From assembly GCA_964410125.1 (NCBI GenBank), contig CAYPGQ010000011.1, positions 14,944 to 78,943 on the forward strand: a DNA stretch of 64,000 bases, given 5' to 3'. This document shows, one piece after another, positions 1 to 9,133 of the stretch; positions within the stretch are counted from its first letter, which is position 1, and every line of letters starts with the position of its first letter. Under the pieces are notes generated by a model. It saw nothing but the letters and a program-made list of their open reading frames with translations, made no database searches and was not told the origin of the DNA. Source of the stretch: G020348385 sp964410125 (GTDB lineage: Bacteria; Acidobacteriota; Aminicenantia; Aminicenantales; Aminicenantaceae). The position numbers and the translations under genes are program-made.

Positions 1-1370
1 TGTCATTTTTCTCATTTACATTTGCGCTAGTACTGGTAAAAACTCTCTTGCCTGTTTTCAATAATTTATTTGGAAAATCTCTGGTTCTGTCTTTGTCGGA
101 TCAGGTGGCTTTATTGCCGGTAATCTTTGCTTCAATGTTTTTTATTGGATTGGTAACTGGTTTGTATCCTTCGATAGCGCTCATGAAAGTCAAAACATCA
201 AGGGTGCTAAAAGGATTCAAATCTTCAGGGAAAAATAGGTCTTATTTAAGAAACGTCTTGGTGGTGTTCCAGTTTGCTGCTTCAATTTTCATCATCATTG
301 CAACCTGGATCGTACTCAGCCAAATCAAATACAGTCTGAATATGAAACTGGGTTTTAATAAAGATCAGCTTATGGTTATTCATAAAGTTGATGATATTGC
401 TCAAAGCAGAAAAACCTTTAAGCAAAATTTGTTGACCTTGCCCGGTGTACTTGAGGTTACAAACTCCTCAACCGTCCCGGGGAAAGGAATAAGCAAGAGC
501 TACCATCGATTGTACGGAGGAGATATAAACAGCAATCTACTCCTGAGTCAAATATATGCTGATTACGATTTACTGAACACTTATCAGATTAACCTGTTGG
601 AAGGAAGGGACTTTTCCAAAGATTTTGGAAGAGAAATGGACGCGGTGATTCTAAATCAAACAGCAGTTAAAGTCTGGAGCTTGGATGACCCTGTTGGCAA
701 GCATATTACTCCTATAGGATCAGGATTAGATCGCAAACTTAAGGTTATAGGAGTGGTTGAAGATTTCCATTTCAATTCTGCTCATGAATCAGTTCAACCT
801 TTAAAAATAGGACTGTTCAGTGAAAATGGGTATGGTAGATATCTTACGGTAAGGGTGAATCCACAAAATATTCAAAATACAATCAAGAAAATGGAAAAAC
901 AATGGCAAGTTTTTGCGGGGAAACAAGCCTTTGAATACAGCTTTGTTGATACTCAGTTTGAAGCGCTTTATAACTCAGAAAAAGAACTCGGACGTTTGTT
1001 CTCTGTTTTTGCTATTCTGGCTGTATTTATCGCCTGCCTCGGACTTCTGGGACTGGCTACCTTTTCTATCAGTCAAAGGACAAAGGAGATCGGTATCCGT
1101 AAAATATTAGGCGCTTCTGTGCCCGGTTTATCAGTGCTGCTGCTTAAAGAATTGCTGCGTTGGGTACTTATAGCTGCCTGCATTGCCTGGCCGCTGGCAT
1201 ACTTGATTATGAAAAAGTGGTTGTCTGGCTTTGCCTATCGCACATCTATGACTATGTGGACCTTTTTGGGATCAGCTGTAGTTGTGCTGATCATTGCTGT
1301 AATTACAGCGAGCTACCAGACCATAAAAGCCGCCACAGCCAACCCGGTCGATTCGCTGCGGTATGAGTGA
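1..1370 (+). CDS. FtsX/MacB-type ABC permease, 5' end missing
   Basis: C-terminal half of a permease of the same family as the seven complete ones downstream. The reading frame is open from base 3 to the TGA at 1368-1370, so the gene starts outside the window; the first in-frame start-like codon (TTG at 48) lies inside a membrane segment and is not the real start. Visible in order are the last two helices of the first FtsX domain (ending GLYPSIALMKVKTSRVLKGF), a helix after RNVLVVFQF, a second periplasmic MacB-like domain, and the second FtsX domain with QRTKEIGIRKILGAS and three helices. It ends NPVDSLRYE like its neighbours. No ATPase gene is next to it in the window. By family knowledge it would be the membrane part of a MacB-like mechanotransmission or export system; the substrate is unknown. 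Confidence 0.9.
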   Translation, partial: SFFSFTFALVLVKTLLPVFNNLFGKSLVLSLSDQVALLPVIFASMFFIGLVTGLYPSIALMKVKTSRVLKGFKSSGKNRSYLRNVLVVFQFAASIFIIIATWIVLSQIKYSLNMKLGFNKDQLMVIHKVDDIAQSRKTFKQNLLTLPGVLEVTNSSTVPGKGISKSYHRLYGGDINSNLLLSQIYADYDLLNTYQINLLEGRDFSKDFGREMDAVILNQTAVKVWSLDDPVGKHITPIGSGLDRKLKVIGVVEDFHFNSAHESVQPLKIGLFSENGYGRYLTVRVNPQNIQNTIKKMEKQWQVFAGKQAFEYSFVDTQFEALYNSEKELGRLFSVFAILAVFIACLGLLGLATFSISQRTKEIGIRKILGASVPGLSVLLLKELLRWVLIAACIAWPLAYLIMKKWLSGFAYRTSMTMWTFLGSAVVVLIIAVITASYQTIKAATANPVDSLRYE

Positions 1371-1387
1371 AAAATAACTTTTCTGCC

Positions 1388-1423
1388 AACCTTTTTCCAG
1401 CTCTGAGCGTCTAATATATTAGA
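1388..1423 (+). promoter_or_regulatory. shared cassette promoter block with 14-bp palindrome
   Basis: AACCTTTTT (1388-1396), 11 bases, then CGTCTAATATATTAG. The perfect palindrome TCTAATATATTAGA covers 1410-1423, 23 bases before the PadR ATG. The same arrangement recurs before five other cassettes. The likely role is promoter plus PadR autoregulatory operator (inference). Confidence 0.55.
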
Positions 1424-1446
1424 ATCCAATAAAACTGAGAGGAAGA

Positions 1447-1782
1447 ATGAATATCATAACCCGGCTGGAAGAAGCCATCCTCATCGCCGTATGGAGACTC
1501 GAGGATAACGCCTACGGCGTAACCATCAACAAACACGTCTCCCAATCGTTAAAAAAGAACTACTCCATGGGCGCTCTGTATTTCTCTCTGGATCAGCTCC
1601 TGAGAAAGGGCTATGTCAGCAAAACCATAAAACAGTTCTATCATGAAAAAGGCGGACGCAGCCGCACGTATTACAGCCTGACAAAGGATGGGAAAAAGGC
1701 CCTTCAAGAGGTCAAAGCCTACCAGAAATCACTCTGGGAAGGCATTCCGGAGATAGCATTTGACGTGAAAAAATCCAAATGA
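1447..1782 (+). CDS. PadR-family transcriptional regulator
   Basis: 111-residue winged-helix protein starting MNIITRLEEAILIAVWRLED. The N-terminal helix, recognition region (YSMGALYFSLDQLLRKGYV), wing (GGRSRTYYSLTKDGKKAL) and short C-terminal helix (LWEGIPEIAF) match the PadR fold; PadR proteins are usually dimeric repressors. An AGAGGA ribosome site lies just before the ATG. The stop overlaps the permease start as ATGA, so the two genes are translationally coupled. It differs from the regulator at 8798-9133 at only about four residues, with a matching promoter, so the two probably regulate each other's operators. The ligand is unknown. Confidence 0.93.
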   Translation: MNIITRLEEAILIAVWRLEDNAYGVTINKHVSQSLKKNYSMGALYFSLDQLLRKGYVSKTIKQFYHEKGGRSRTYYSLTKDGKKALQEVKAYQKSLWEGIPEIAFDVKKSK

Positions 1783-4349
1783 AAAGGAGAAAAGAGGCGC
1801 CGCCTGCTTTAGCGGCCTGGATATTATCAAAAATTACACGCGGTGAAGACCGCCTCTCGATCCGGAGCGACTTTTCCGAGATCTATGAAGAACTGGCTGC
1901 TGAGGAAGGAACCTTGAAAGCAAAAAGATGGTATTGGATTCAAGTGCTGAGGTCTATTCCCATGTTTTTATTAAATCATTTTTTCTGGAGTGCGGAAATG
2001 ATCAAAAATTATTTGAAGGTCGCTTTTAGAAACATTAAAAGAAATAAAATATTTTCCTTTATCAATATCTCGGGTCTTGCCATTGGAATGGCATGCTGTC
2101 TTTTGTTGATGCTGTTCATAAGTTACGAACTCAGCTTTGACAAGTACCATGAAAACGCTAAAAACATCTACAGAGCGGCCATTAAACACAGTCAATCCTT
2201 AATGGGGACTCAAATGTTGAACGTAACCCCGGGAATTTTGGCCCCTTTTCTGAGAGAAGAATGCCCGGAAGTGAAAACCGCAACAAAAATCAAAAGCTGG
2301 GGCGGCATGATACAGTATGGGGATAAACAATTTGATGATGACCGTTTTTTCTTTGCAGACTCCGAATTTTTTGAAGTCTTCACTTTCCCTTTAATCAAGG
2401 GAAATAAAAAAACGGCTTTGAAGGATCCCTACTCAGTCCTCCTCACACAAGATGCCGCCAAAAAGTACTTCGGAGATGAAAATCCCTTAGGAAAGGTCCT
2501 GTTTGTGGACAATAAACATGAATATACCATAAAAGGAGTGATCCAAAACGTTCCCCGGAATTCTCATTTCACCTTTGATATCCTTGCTTCAATGGTTACT
2601 CTGGAGAGCCTAAAAGGGCAAAAGCATCTCTCTGGATGGAACAATTATAAAACCTATCTTATGCTGCAAAAAGGCGCGGATGCTGATGAACTGTTAAAAA
2701 AAATGCAGCAGATTATCGACAGAACAGAAATGAAGGATAAATTCATACTGCAGCCTCTTACGGACATCCATCTTTATGGAAATTATGTTTTTGAGCTGGA
2801 ACCAAATGGAGATATCCGATACATTTATCTTTTATCCGCCACTACGTTTTTGCTCATGCTTATTGCCTGCTTCAATTTCATCAACCTTTCAACGTCCAGA
2901 TCGGTCTATCGGGCAAAGGAAGTAGGAATGCGCAAGGTCATTGGAGCGACCAGAGCTCAACTGATCAAACAGCTTTTGGGAGAATCTCTCGTCATCTCGA
3001 TCATTGCATTCCTTATTTCACTGACACTGGTCAAGCTTCTCCTCCCCTGGTTCCGCGGGTATATGGACCGGGAATTGAAATTCATGTTTTTTACAGATAT
3101 CCAGCTGCTTTTGGCACTGATCGCTCTCGTGCTCATAGTCGGCTTGATCGCAGGCAGCTATCCCGCTTTTTTCCTGTCCAGGTTTCGACCGATAACTGTA
3201 TTTACAGGAATCCTCAGGCCCGGTTCAAAAAGGACAAATCTTTTCCGGAATTCCCTGGTTGTGGTGCAGCTTGTCATTACTATTACCCTTATCACATGCA
3301 CATATGTTATTTTGGGTCAGCTCCGCTACATCCATAAGAAAGACCTTGGATTTAAAAAAACGCACATCATTACGGCTTATATAAGAGACCCAAATCTTCA
3401 GAATAGCGTCGAACCGTTCCTTACTGAGCTCAGAAGTCACCCTCAGATTGTTGACATCACCTTATCGAACCAACTGCCTTACCTGATCATGAATGCGAAT
3501 CCGGACACACGGTGGGAAGGCATGGAAGCAGGCACAGAACAACAAATGTTCGAAATACATGTCGATAATAACTTCATCGATTTTTACGACCTGAACGTCA
3601 TACAGGGAAGAAAATTTTCCAGGGAATTCAGAAAAGATGCAGAAGAAGCTTGTATACTCAACCAGACAGCTGCACGCATGACTGGCTGGGATGATCCGCT
3701 CAACAAAAGATACAATGAGGGCAAGGTCATAGGAGTGATCAAAGATTTCCACTTTGCCCCATTGAATGTGAAAGTCGCCCCCCTCTGTCTCAGGTTGAAC
3801 CGCGATCCCGGCGAATGGCTTTCCATTAAAATCACTTCCCACGACATCCCTAAATCACTTGCTGTTATTAAACACATAGGGGAAAAATACTCTCTGGAGT
3901 ATCCCTTTGTTTATTCCTTTCTGGATGAGCGGATAGATAGGTTGTACAGGGCCCAGCAGAAATTAGGACAAAGCCTCACCTATTTTTCAGCCATTTTGAT
4001 ATTTGTTGCCTGCCTTGGATTGATTGGATTAGCGTCCTATACTGCCGAACAAAAGACCAGGGAAATCGGAATAAGAAAAGTTCTGGGAGCCTCTGCAGGA
4101 AGCATACTCAGCCTCTTATGGAAAAAATATATAAGATGGTTGATTCTTGCCAGCTTCATCGCATGGCCTCTGGCCTATTACATGATGCAAAAATGGCTCC
4201 AGAATAACTTCGTCTACCGGACAAAAATCGGAATCATAACTTTTATCTTTTCCGCTGCTGCAGCCTTTGCAATCACTCTTATTTCCGTCGGATTTCAAAC
4301 CATCAAATCCGCCACAGCTAATCCGGTCGACTCCCTCCGGTACGAGTGA
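1779..4349 (+). CDS. ABC permease with PadR-linked prefix (FtsX/MacB type)
   Basis: 856 residues. Residues 1-73 form a cytoplasmic prefix (APPALAAWILSKI..., DFSEIYEEL, RWYWIQVLRSIP) that is absent from ordinary MacB/FtsX permeases. Residue Met74 begins the canonical permease sequence (MIKNYLKVAFRNIKR). TM1 is at about 93-117, followed by a periplasmic MacB-like domain, FtsX domain 1 (about 346-470, with KEVGMRKVIGA), a further helix at about 490-512, a second periplasmic domain, and FtsX domain 2 (KTREIGIRKVLGAS) with three helices. It ends NPVDSLRYE. It overlaps the PadR gene by four bases. No ATPase partner is seen, so it is an orphan permease comparable to the acidobacterial duplicated orphan permease (ADOP) group. 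Its function could be export, envelope mechanics or sensing; the sequence does not decide. Confidence 0.92.
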   Translation: MKRRKEAPPALAAWILSKITRGEDRLSIRSDFSEIYEELAAEEGTLKAKRWYWIQVLRSIPMFLLNHFFWSAEMIKNYLKVAFRNIKRNKIFSFINISGLAIGMACCLLLMLFISYELSFDKYHENAKNIYRAAIKHSQSLMGTQMLNVTPGILAPFLREECPEVKTATKIKSWGGMIQYGDKQFDDDRFFFADSEFFEVFTFPLIKGNKKTALKDPYSVLLTQDAAKKYFGDENPLGKVLFVDNKHEYTIKGVIQNVPRNSHFTFDILASMVTLESLKGQKHLSGWNNYKTYLMLQKGADADELLKKMQQIIDRTEMKDKFILQPLTDIHLYGNYVFELEPNGDIRYIYLLSATTFLLMLIACFNFINLSTSRSVYRAKEVGMRKVIGATRAQLIKQLLGESLVISIIAFLISLTLVKLLLPWFRGYMDRELKFMFFTDIQLLLALIALVLIVGLIAGSYPAFFLSRFRPITVFTGILRPGSKRTNLFRNSLVVVQLVITITLITCTYVILGQLRYIHKKDLGFKKTHIITAYIRDPNLQNSVEPFLTELRSHPQIVDITLSNQLPYLIMNANPDTRWEGMEAGTEQQMFEIHVDNNFIDFYDLNVIQGRKFSREFRKDAEEACILNQTAARMTGWDDPLNKRYNEGKVIGVIKDFHFAPLNVKVAPLCLRLNRDPGEWLSIKITSHDIPKSLAVIKHIGEKYSLEYPFVYSFLDERIDRLYRAQQKLGQSLTYFSAILIFVACLGLIGLASYTAEQKTREIGIRKVLGASAGSILSLLWKKYIRWLILASFIAWPLAYYMMQKWLQNNFVYRTKIGIITFIFSAAAAFAITLISVGFQTIKSATANPVDSLRYE
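1987..2000 (+). promoter_or_regulatory. internal ribosome site and ATG at prefix/permease junction
   Basis: GGAG at 1987-1990 and in-frame ATG at 1998-2000, spacing 7. It encodes Trp-Ser-Ala-Glu-Met. It may start a prefix-less permease (inference, supported by recurrence in all seven genes). Confidence 0.45.
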
Positions 4350-4386
4350 ATAACTGATTTTATTTGCAATCCGGAGAAAATTTTCC

Positions 4387-4426
4387 TTGACAAATCAATT
4401 TATTTTCTCTATTATCCAGAGATAAT
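4387..4426 (+). promoter_or_regulatory. sigma70 promoter with overlapping inverted repeat
   Basis: TTGACA (4387-4392), 17 bases, TATTAT (4410-4415). The inverted repeat ATTATC-CAGA-GATAAT (4411-4426) overlaps the -10 box and likely transcription start, an ideal place for a repressor such as the PadR it precedes. This cassette is the only one without the AACCTTTTT block. Confidence 0.7.
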
Positions 4427-4439
4427 GAGAAAAACAAAC

Positions 4440-4769
4440 ATGAAATTCCTCACAAGGCCTGAAGAATTGATCCTCCTGGCTGTCTGGAGGCTTAAAGACA
4501 AGGCCTACTGCGTCCCCATTAAAAAACTGCTGGTCCAGTACACCGGCCGTGACTGGTCCTTCGGAGCTGTTTATGACCCTCTGGACCGATTGGAAAGGAA
4601 AGGACTGCTGGAGTCCTATCTCAGTGATCCGACAGCTAAAAGAGGGGGAAAAAGAAAAAGGGTTTACAAACTGACTCCCGGCGGGATTATGTCTTTAATA
4701 GAAATCAAGACCTTAACGGATGAGGTCTGGGACGGGATTCCTCTTAAGGCTCTGAAGGAAGAACTGTGA
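4440..4769 (+). CDS. PadR-family transcriptional regulator
   Basis: 109 residues from MKFLTRPEELILLAVWRL. This start matches the family pattern (M-x-x-L-T-R-x-E-E); an upstream ATG at 4425 would add five residues but sits inside the operator candidate. The winged-helix core (WSFGAVYDPLDRLERKGLL), the basic wing (GGKRKRVYKLTPGG) and the C-terminal VWDGIP helix are present. The stop overlaps the GTG start of the permease by four bases. It is clearly diverged from the other PadR proteins of the array, consistent with a private operator. Proposed role: autorepressor of this cassette; ligand unknown. Confidence 0.9.
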   Translation: MKFLTRPEELILLAVWRLKDKAYCVPIKKLLVQYTGRDWSFGAVYDPLDRLERKGLLESYLSDPTAKRGGKRKRVYKLTPGGIMSLIEIKTLTDEVWDGIPLKALKEEL

Positions 4770-7390
4770 CCTCAAAAAAAGCCAACCCTCCTTCGAAACT
4801 GGCGGAATGGATACTGCGCCGCATCTATCCGGATAAAGGAGAGTTCACTTCTGTGGGTGATTTTCAAGAGGAATATCATGAGGTTTATCAATCCGAAGGT
4901 TCTTTCAGAGCCCGTCTCTGGTACTGGAAACAAATCATCAAGTCTATCCCAAGCTTTATACGGAATAAAATTCATTGGAGCCTGATCATGATCCATAATT
5001 ATCTGAAAGTGGCATTTAGGAATATCAAAAGACACAAAGGATATTCTTTTATCAATATTGCCGGGCTTGCGATCGGTATGGCCTGCACGATACTTATTTC
5101 TTTCTACATACTGGATGAAGTTAGCTATGATAAGTATCATGAAAAGACTGACAGTATATATAGACTGGTTCAGATTCTTGATCCAGGTCAAGAAGATGAA
5201 TATGAGACTATCGTACAATCGGCACTTTATGCGCCCCTCCTATTAGAAGAGATACCGGAGGTCAAGAACGCTGCGAGAATCTATGCCCCTAAAATCTGGG
5301 GAAGGAGTGTGCTGATTGACTATAAGGACAAATCATTCTATACCCAAGAGTTAATTTTTGCCGATGCCTCTCTTTTTAAAATGTTTAGTTTTCCTTTTGC
5401 TCATGGGAATCCTGAAACGGTATTTCTTGATCCTCAATCAATTGTGATCACCGAAAATGTTGCTGAGAAATATTTTGAGGGCGAAGACCCCATGGGCAAA
5501 GTAATCACTTATGATAATCAACACCAATTCAAGGTGACCGGTGTTTTAAAAAATATTCCCCGGAATTCGCATTTCAGGTTTGATTTTGTCGTTCCAATGG
5601 AAAGCTACCCAATGGTTATGCAAGAGCGGCTCGAGAAGTGGACCAACAGTGCGTTCCCCACCTATGTAGAACTCCCTAAAAATTATGACATCACTGCACT
5701 ACAAGAAAAAATTCCAACTCTTATAAAGTCACACCGGGGTAAAAGCGTCGATACCGAATTCTGGTTTCAACCACTTACCCGCATTCACCTCCATTCCCAT
5801 CTCAGTGATGAACTGGGGACCAACAGCGATATCCGATATGTTTATATTTTTATTGTTATCGCTCTTTTTGTATTAAGCATTGCCTGTATGAATTTTATAA
5901 ACCTTTCCACAGCCAGGGCCACCCATCGGGCCAGGGAAGTGGGTATACGTAAAATGGTGGGAGCCAACCGGGCTAAACTGATCAAACAGTTCCTCTTTGA
6001 ATCCATAATCATCTGCCTGATAGCACTCGCCGCCTCCCTCTTCCTTGTCTGGGTATTCCTGCCATCTTTTACCAAAATATTCAACGTACAGATAGATTTT
6101 AGTTTCATTAATCCCTATTCTTACATGGCCATTTTAACTATCATTACCCTATTTACCGGCTTTCTTTCCGGCATTTTTCCGGCATTTTTTCTCTCCTCCT
6201 TCAACCTGACTTCAGTCTTAAAAGGACATTTTCTCACAGGAAAGCGAGGGAAAAATATGCTGCGAAAATGGCTCGTTGTGGCTCAATTTGCGATCTCTAC
6301 CATATTGGTCATTTGCACCGGTATTATTTATGACCAATTGAACTATATCCAAAAAAGCGACCTTGGATTCAATAAGGAGTCGGTGGTGGTGATCCCCACC
6401 CGCAGGGACGAAGAAGTCATATCCAAAGCAGGAGTACTTAAAACCACATTTGAAAAGGATTCCGGTGTTCTTAACGTTACCGCATCTTCACAAACTCCCG
6501 GTATAAAAATGTTTGGCCGGTATGCTCAGACCGAAGGGGATGCCAAAGACAAATGGAAATCCGTAAAATCACTTTGGGTAGATCATGACTTTATCAAAAC
6601 CTATGAGCTCTCTCTCCTGGCAGGCCGGTCCTTTTCAAAAGAATTTGGTACTGATGCGGAAAAATCCTTCATTCTAAATGAAACCGCGGTAAAAATGTTC
6701 GGTTTTTCTTCCCCGGAAAACTCCATCGGCAAACGAATTGATCTGAACTATGGCCGGAAAATCGGTACGATAATCGGCGTGACCAGGGATTTCAATTTTC
6801 TATCCCTTCACAGTAAGATCGAACCTATCATCATGCACATCAATCCCGACCGCTTTTATTACATTTCCGCCAGGATAAACAACCAGAATGTTCAGGCAAC
6901 CCTGGATTACCTGGAGAGAAAATGGAGAGAAATCTTACCTCAGCGGCCATTTGATTATTTTTTCCTGGAACGGGATTATTCAGAACAATATCATTCGGAC
7001 CAATCTTTCGGAACCCTGTTGAGCTATTTTAGTTTTATCGCTATCTTTATCTCCTGTCTCGGATTATTCGGTCTGATATCCTATTCTGTTGAAAGACGCA
7101 CAAAGGAAATCGGAATCCGCAAGGTTCTCGGCGCTTCAATCTCAAAGGTTTTTTATCTCATTGCTAAAGAATTTATGTATGCCATAGGCATCGCGGCTGT
7201 TATTGCATGGCCAGCAGCCTATTTTGTTATGGCCAAGTGGCTGCAGAGCTTTGCGTACCGGATTAGCATCGGGCTAAGGGCGTTTATTTTTTCAGCAGTT
7301 CTGGCTTTGATTGTTGCGCTGCTCACTGTCAGCTATCAGGCCATCAAAGCCGCCACAGCCAATCCCGCGGATTCGCTGCGGTATGAGTGA
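4766..7390 (+). CDS. ABC permease with PadR-linked prefix (FtsX/MacB type)
   Basis: 874 residues with a GTG start overlapping the PadR stop. Prefix residues 1-74 (PPSKLAEWILRRIYP, VGDFQEEYHEVY, RLWYWKQIIKSIPSF) are followed by Met75-IHNYLKVAFRNIKRHK and TM1 (FINIAGLAIGMACTILISFYIL). A periplasmic domain, FtsX domain 1 (REVGIRKMVGANRAKL), a middle helix after RKWLVVAQFA, a second periplasmic domain and FtsX domain 2 (RRTKEIGIRKVLGAS) follow. It ends NPADSLRYE, with Ala for the usual Val. The architecture is intact and no ATPase is adjacent. Substrate unknown. Confidence 0.92.
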   Translation: MTSKKANPPSKLAEWILRRIYPDKGEFTSVGDFQEEYHEVYQSEGSFRARLWYWKQIIKSIPSFIRNKIHWSLIMIHNYLKVAFRNIKRHKGYSFINIAGLAIGMACTILISFYILDEVSYDKYHEKTDSIYRLVQILDPGQEDEYETIVQSALYAPLLLEEIPEVKNAARIYAPKIWGRSVLIDYKDKSFYTQELIFADASLFKMFSFPFAHGNPETVFLDPQSIVITENVAEKYFEGEDPMGKVITYDNQHQFKVTGVLKNIPRNSHFRFDFVVPMESYPMVMQERLEKWTNSAFPTYVELPKNYDITALQEKIPTLIKSHRGKSVDTEFWFQPLTRIHLHSHLSDELGTNSDIRYVYIFIVIALFVLSIACMNFINLSTARATHRAREVGIRKMVGANRAKLIKQFLFESIIICLIALAASLFLVWVFLPSFTKIFNVQIDFSFINPYSYMAILTIITLFTGFLSGIFPAFFLSSFNLTSVLKGHFLTGKRGKNMLRKWLVVAQFAISTILVICTGIIYDQLNYIQKSDLGFNKESVVVIPTRRDEEVISKAGVLKTTFEKDSGVLNVTASSQTPGIKMFGRYAQTEGDAKDKWKSVKSLWVDHDFIKTYELSLLAGRSFSKEFGTDAEKSFILNETAVKMFGFSSPENSIGKRIDLNYGRKIGTIIGVTRDFNFLSLHSKIEPIIMHINPDRFYYISARINNQNVQATLDYLERKWREILPQRPFDYFFLERDYSEQYHSDQSFGTLLSYFSFIAIFISCLGLFGLISYSVERRTKEIGIRKVLGASISKVFYLIAKEFMYAIGIAAVIAWPAAYFVMAKWLQSFAYRISIGLRAFIFSAVLALIVALLTVSYQAIKAATANPADSLRYE
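4977..4990 (+). promoter_or_regulatory. internal ribosome site and ATG at prefix/permease junction
   Basis: GGAG at 4977-4980, seven bases, ATG at 4988-4990 in the permease frame, encoding Trp-Ser-Leu-Ile-Met. Candidate second start. Confidence 0.45.
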
Positions 7391-7464
7391 GAGATTATTG
7401 TACACAGAAAAACCACTTCAAATCCTCGAGCAGGTGTTTACTGAAACGAAACAGAAATAAACCC

Positions 7465-8625
7465 TCAGGATAAGGGATGAAGATCTGTGAGCAGATTCAA
7501 TATGGATACGGCTCGGATTTTTTTATGCATGCGAAAGCTTTCCTCTCCGGCATGAATAATATCCAAACGCTGAAGATTTAAATCATTAAGAGACACCCTC
7601 ATTGAAGGAGTGATCTTCGGCGAACTTGTTCGTTTGATTTCGAAGCCCAATCGCTTTCGTCCTCTTACAATGAGCAGGTCCAGTTCAGCTCCGCTATGGG
7701 TGGCCCAAAAAAAACATTCGTCTGTTGAAGCTCCCAGTCGTCTTATGACTTGCTCCAAAACAAAACCTTCCCATGATGCACCTACTTTTGGATGGCCTTC
7801 CAAATCCTTTGATGATCTTAAATTAAGAAGAGAATGAAGGATACCGCTGTCCTTTAAATAGACTTTAGGTGCCTTGACCTGTCGTTTTTTTATGTTTTCA
7901 TGCCACGGCGGAAACTGGCGGACCACGAGTGTCGAAGACAAAAGGTCGAGATAATTCCGGACCGTCGTGTCAGCAACACCAAAAGATCGAGCAAACTCTG
8001 AAGCATTCCATGTTTGACCATGATAATGAGCCAGCATTGTCCAGAAGCGACGCAGTGTAGCAGATCGAATTGTAATTCCCAATTGAGGTAAATCCCTTTC
8101 CAAAAAGGTGCGGATGAATCCTCGCCTCCACTCAAAACTATCATCATGAGTGCTGGCCAAGTAGGACCTTGGAAATCCTCCTCTCAACCAGAGTCTTTTG
8201 TGATTGGAAATATTGGCTTCATCCAATGAGAATCCGTTCAATTCATGATAATATATACGCCCAGCGAGAGACTCTGCGCTTTGACGAAGCAGTTCTGGTG
8301 ATGCACTCCCAAGGATTAGGAACCTTGCAGGTCGTCGAGGACGGTCGGCTAAAACCCGGAGAACAGGAAAAAGATCTGGATAATGTTGAATTTCATCTAT
8401 AACAACCAGCTCTCTCAGTTCTTTCAGCACAAGCATAGGATCGTAAAGCCTGGAAAAATCCTCCGGGTTTTCCAGATCAAAGTATGAATAAGGTCCTCTT
8501 TCTTTATCGCTAATCATGCGTGCTAAGGTGGTCTTCCCCACCTGGCGGGCTCCCACTATGCCCACAATGGGATATTTTCGGAGCAATTCTTGAATGGTTT
8601 GGAGCTCTTTTTCGCGCTTTATCAT
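7465..8625 (-). CDS. AAA ATPase with DUF4143 domain
   Basis: 386 residues from the start chosen at 8625 (MIKREKELQTIQELL); the frame stays open to an ATG at 8724, but the extra 33 residues do not look like this family. Walker A is GARQVGKTT (about 25-33), and Walker B lies in LVVIDEIQHYPDLF. The C-terminal DUF4143 region ends with a PD-(D/E)XK-like pattern (ELDLLI ... GFEIK) that suggests a nuclease fold. Such proteins are common, scattered accessory genes of unclear role, sometimes associated with mobile or defence loci. It runs opposite to the array and sits between two cassettes, immediately before a duplicated promoter-PadR block, so it looks like an insertion or a passenger of the duplication. 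Confidence 0.88.
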   Translation of the reverse strand: MIKREKELQTIQELLRKYPIVGIVGARQVGKTTLARMISDKERGPYSYFDLENPEDFSRLYDPMLVLKELRELVVIDEIQHYPDLFPVLRVLADRPRRPARFLILGSASPELLRQSAESLAGRIYYHELNGFSLDEANISNHKRLWLRGGFPRSYLASTHDDSFEWRRGFIRTFLERDLPQLGITIRSATLRRFWTMLAHYHGQTWNASEFARSFGVADTTVRNYLDLLSSTLVVRQFPPWHENIKKRQVKAPKVYLKDSGILHSLLNLRSSKDLEGHPKVGASWEGFVLEQVIRRLGASTDECFFWATHSGAELDLLIVRGRKRLGFEIKRTSSPKITPSMRVSLNDLNLQRLDIIHAGEESFRMHKKIRAVSILNLLTDLHPLS

Positions 8626-8738
8626 AAAAAAATAATACCTTGAATTTTCGGTGATGTCAACAGAGATTTCATGGTGTGTGAAAGAGCTTTTGGAAGCAAA
8701 ATTATCCATATCTTGACCATCCAAAGAAATTTTCTGTC

Positions 8739-8774
8739 AACCTTTCTCCAGCTCTGAGCGTCTAATATATTAGA
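8739..8774 (+). promoter_or_regulatory. shared cassette promoter block with 14-bp palindrome (copy 2)
   Basis: AACCTTTCT (8739-8747), 11 bases, CGT and the palindrome TCTAATATATTAGA (8761-8774). It is almost base-for-base the block at 1388-1423, including the leader to the ATG. Confidence 0.55.
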
Positions 8775-8797
8775 ATCCAATAAAACTGAGAGGAAGA

Positions 8798-9133
8798 ATG
8801 AATATCATAACCCGGCTGGAAGAAGCCATCCTCATCGCCGTATGGAGACTCGAGGATAACGCCTACGGCGTAACCATCAACAAACACGTCTCCCAATCGT
8901 TAAAAAAGAACTACTCCATGGGCGCTCTGTATTTCTCTCTGGATCAACTCCTGAGAAAGGGCTATGTCAGCAAAACCATAAAACAGTTCTACCATGAAAA
9001 AGGCGGACGCAGCCGAACATATTACAGCCTGACAAAGGATGGGAAAAAGGCCCTCCGGGAGGTCAAAGCCTACCAGAGAGCACTCTGGGATGGCATTCCG
9101 GAGATAGCCTTCGACGTGAAAAAATCCAAATGA
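8798..9133 (+). CDS. PadR-family transcriptional regulator (near-duplicate)
   Basis: 111 residues, about four substitutions from the regulator at 1447-1782, all near the C-terminus (EVKAYQRALWDGIPEIAF). Same ribosome site, same winged helix, same ATGA overlap with the following permease. The recognition helix is unchanged and the upstream palindrome is identical, so this protein should bind both copies of the operator. The duplicated block continues into the permease prefix and then stops matching. Likely an autorepressor; ligand unknown. Confidence 0.93.
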   Translation: MNIITRLEEAILIAVWRLEDNAYGVTINKHVSQSLKKNYSMGALYFSLDQLLRKGYVSKTIKQFYHEKGGRSRTYYSLTKDGKKALREVKAYQRALWDGIPEIAFDVKKSK

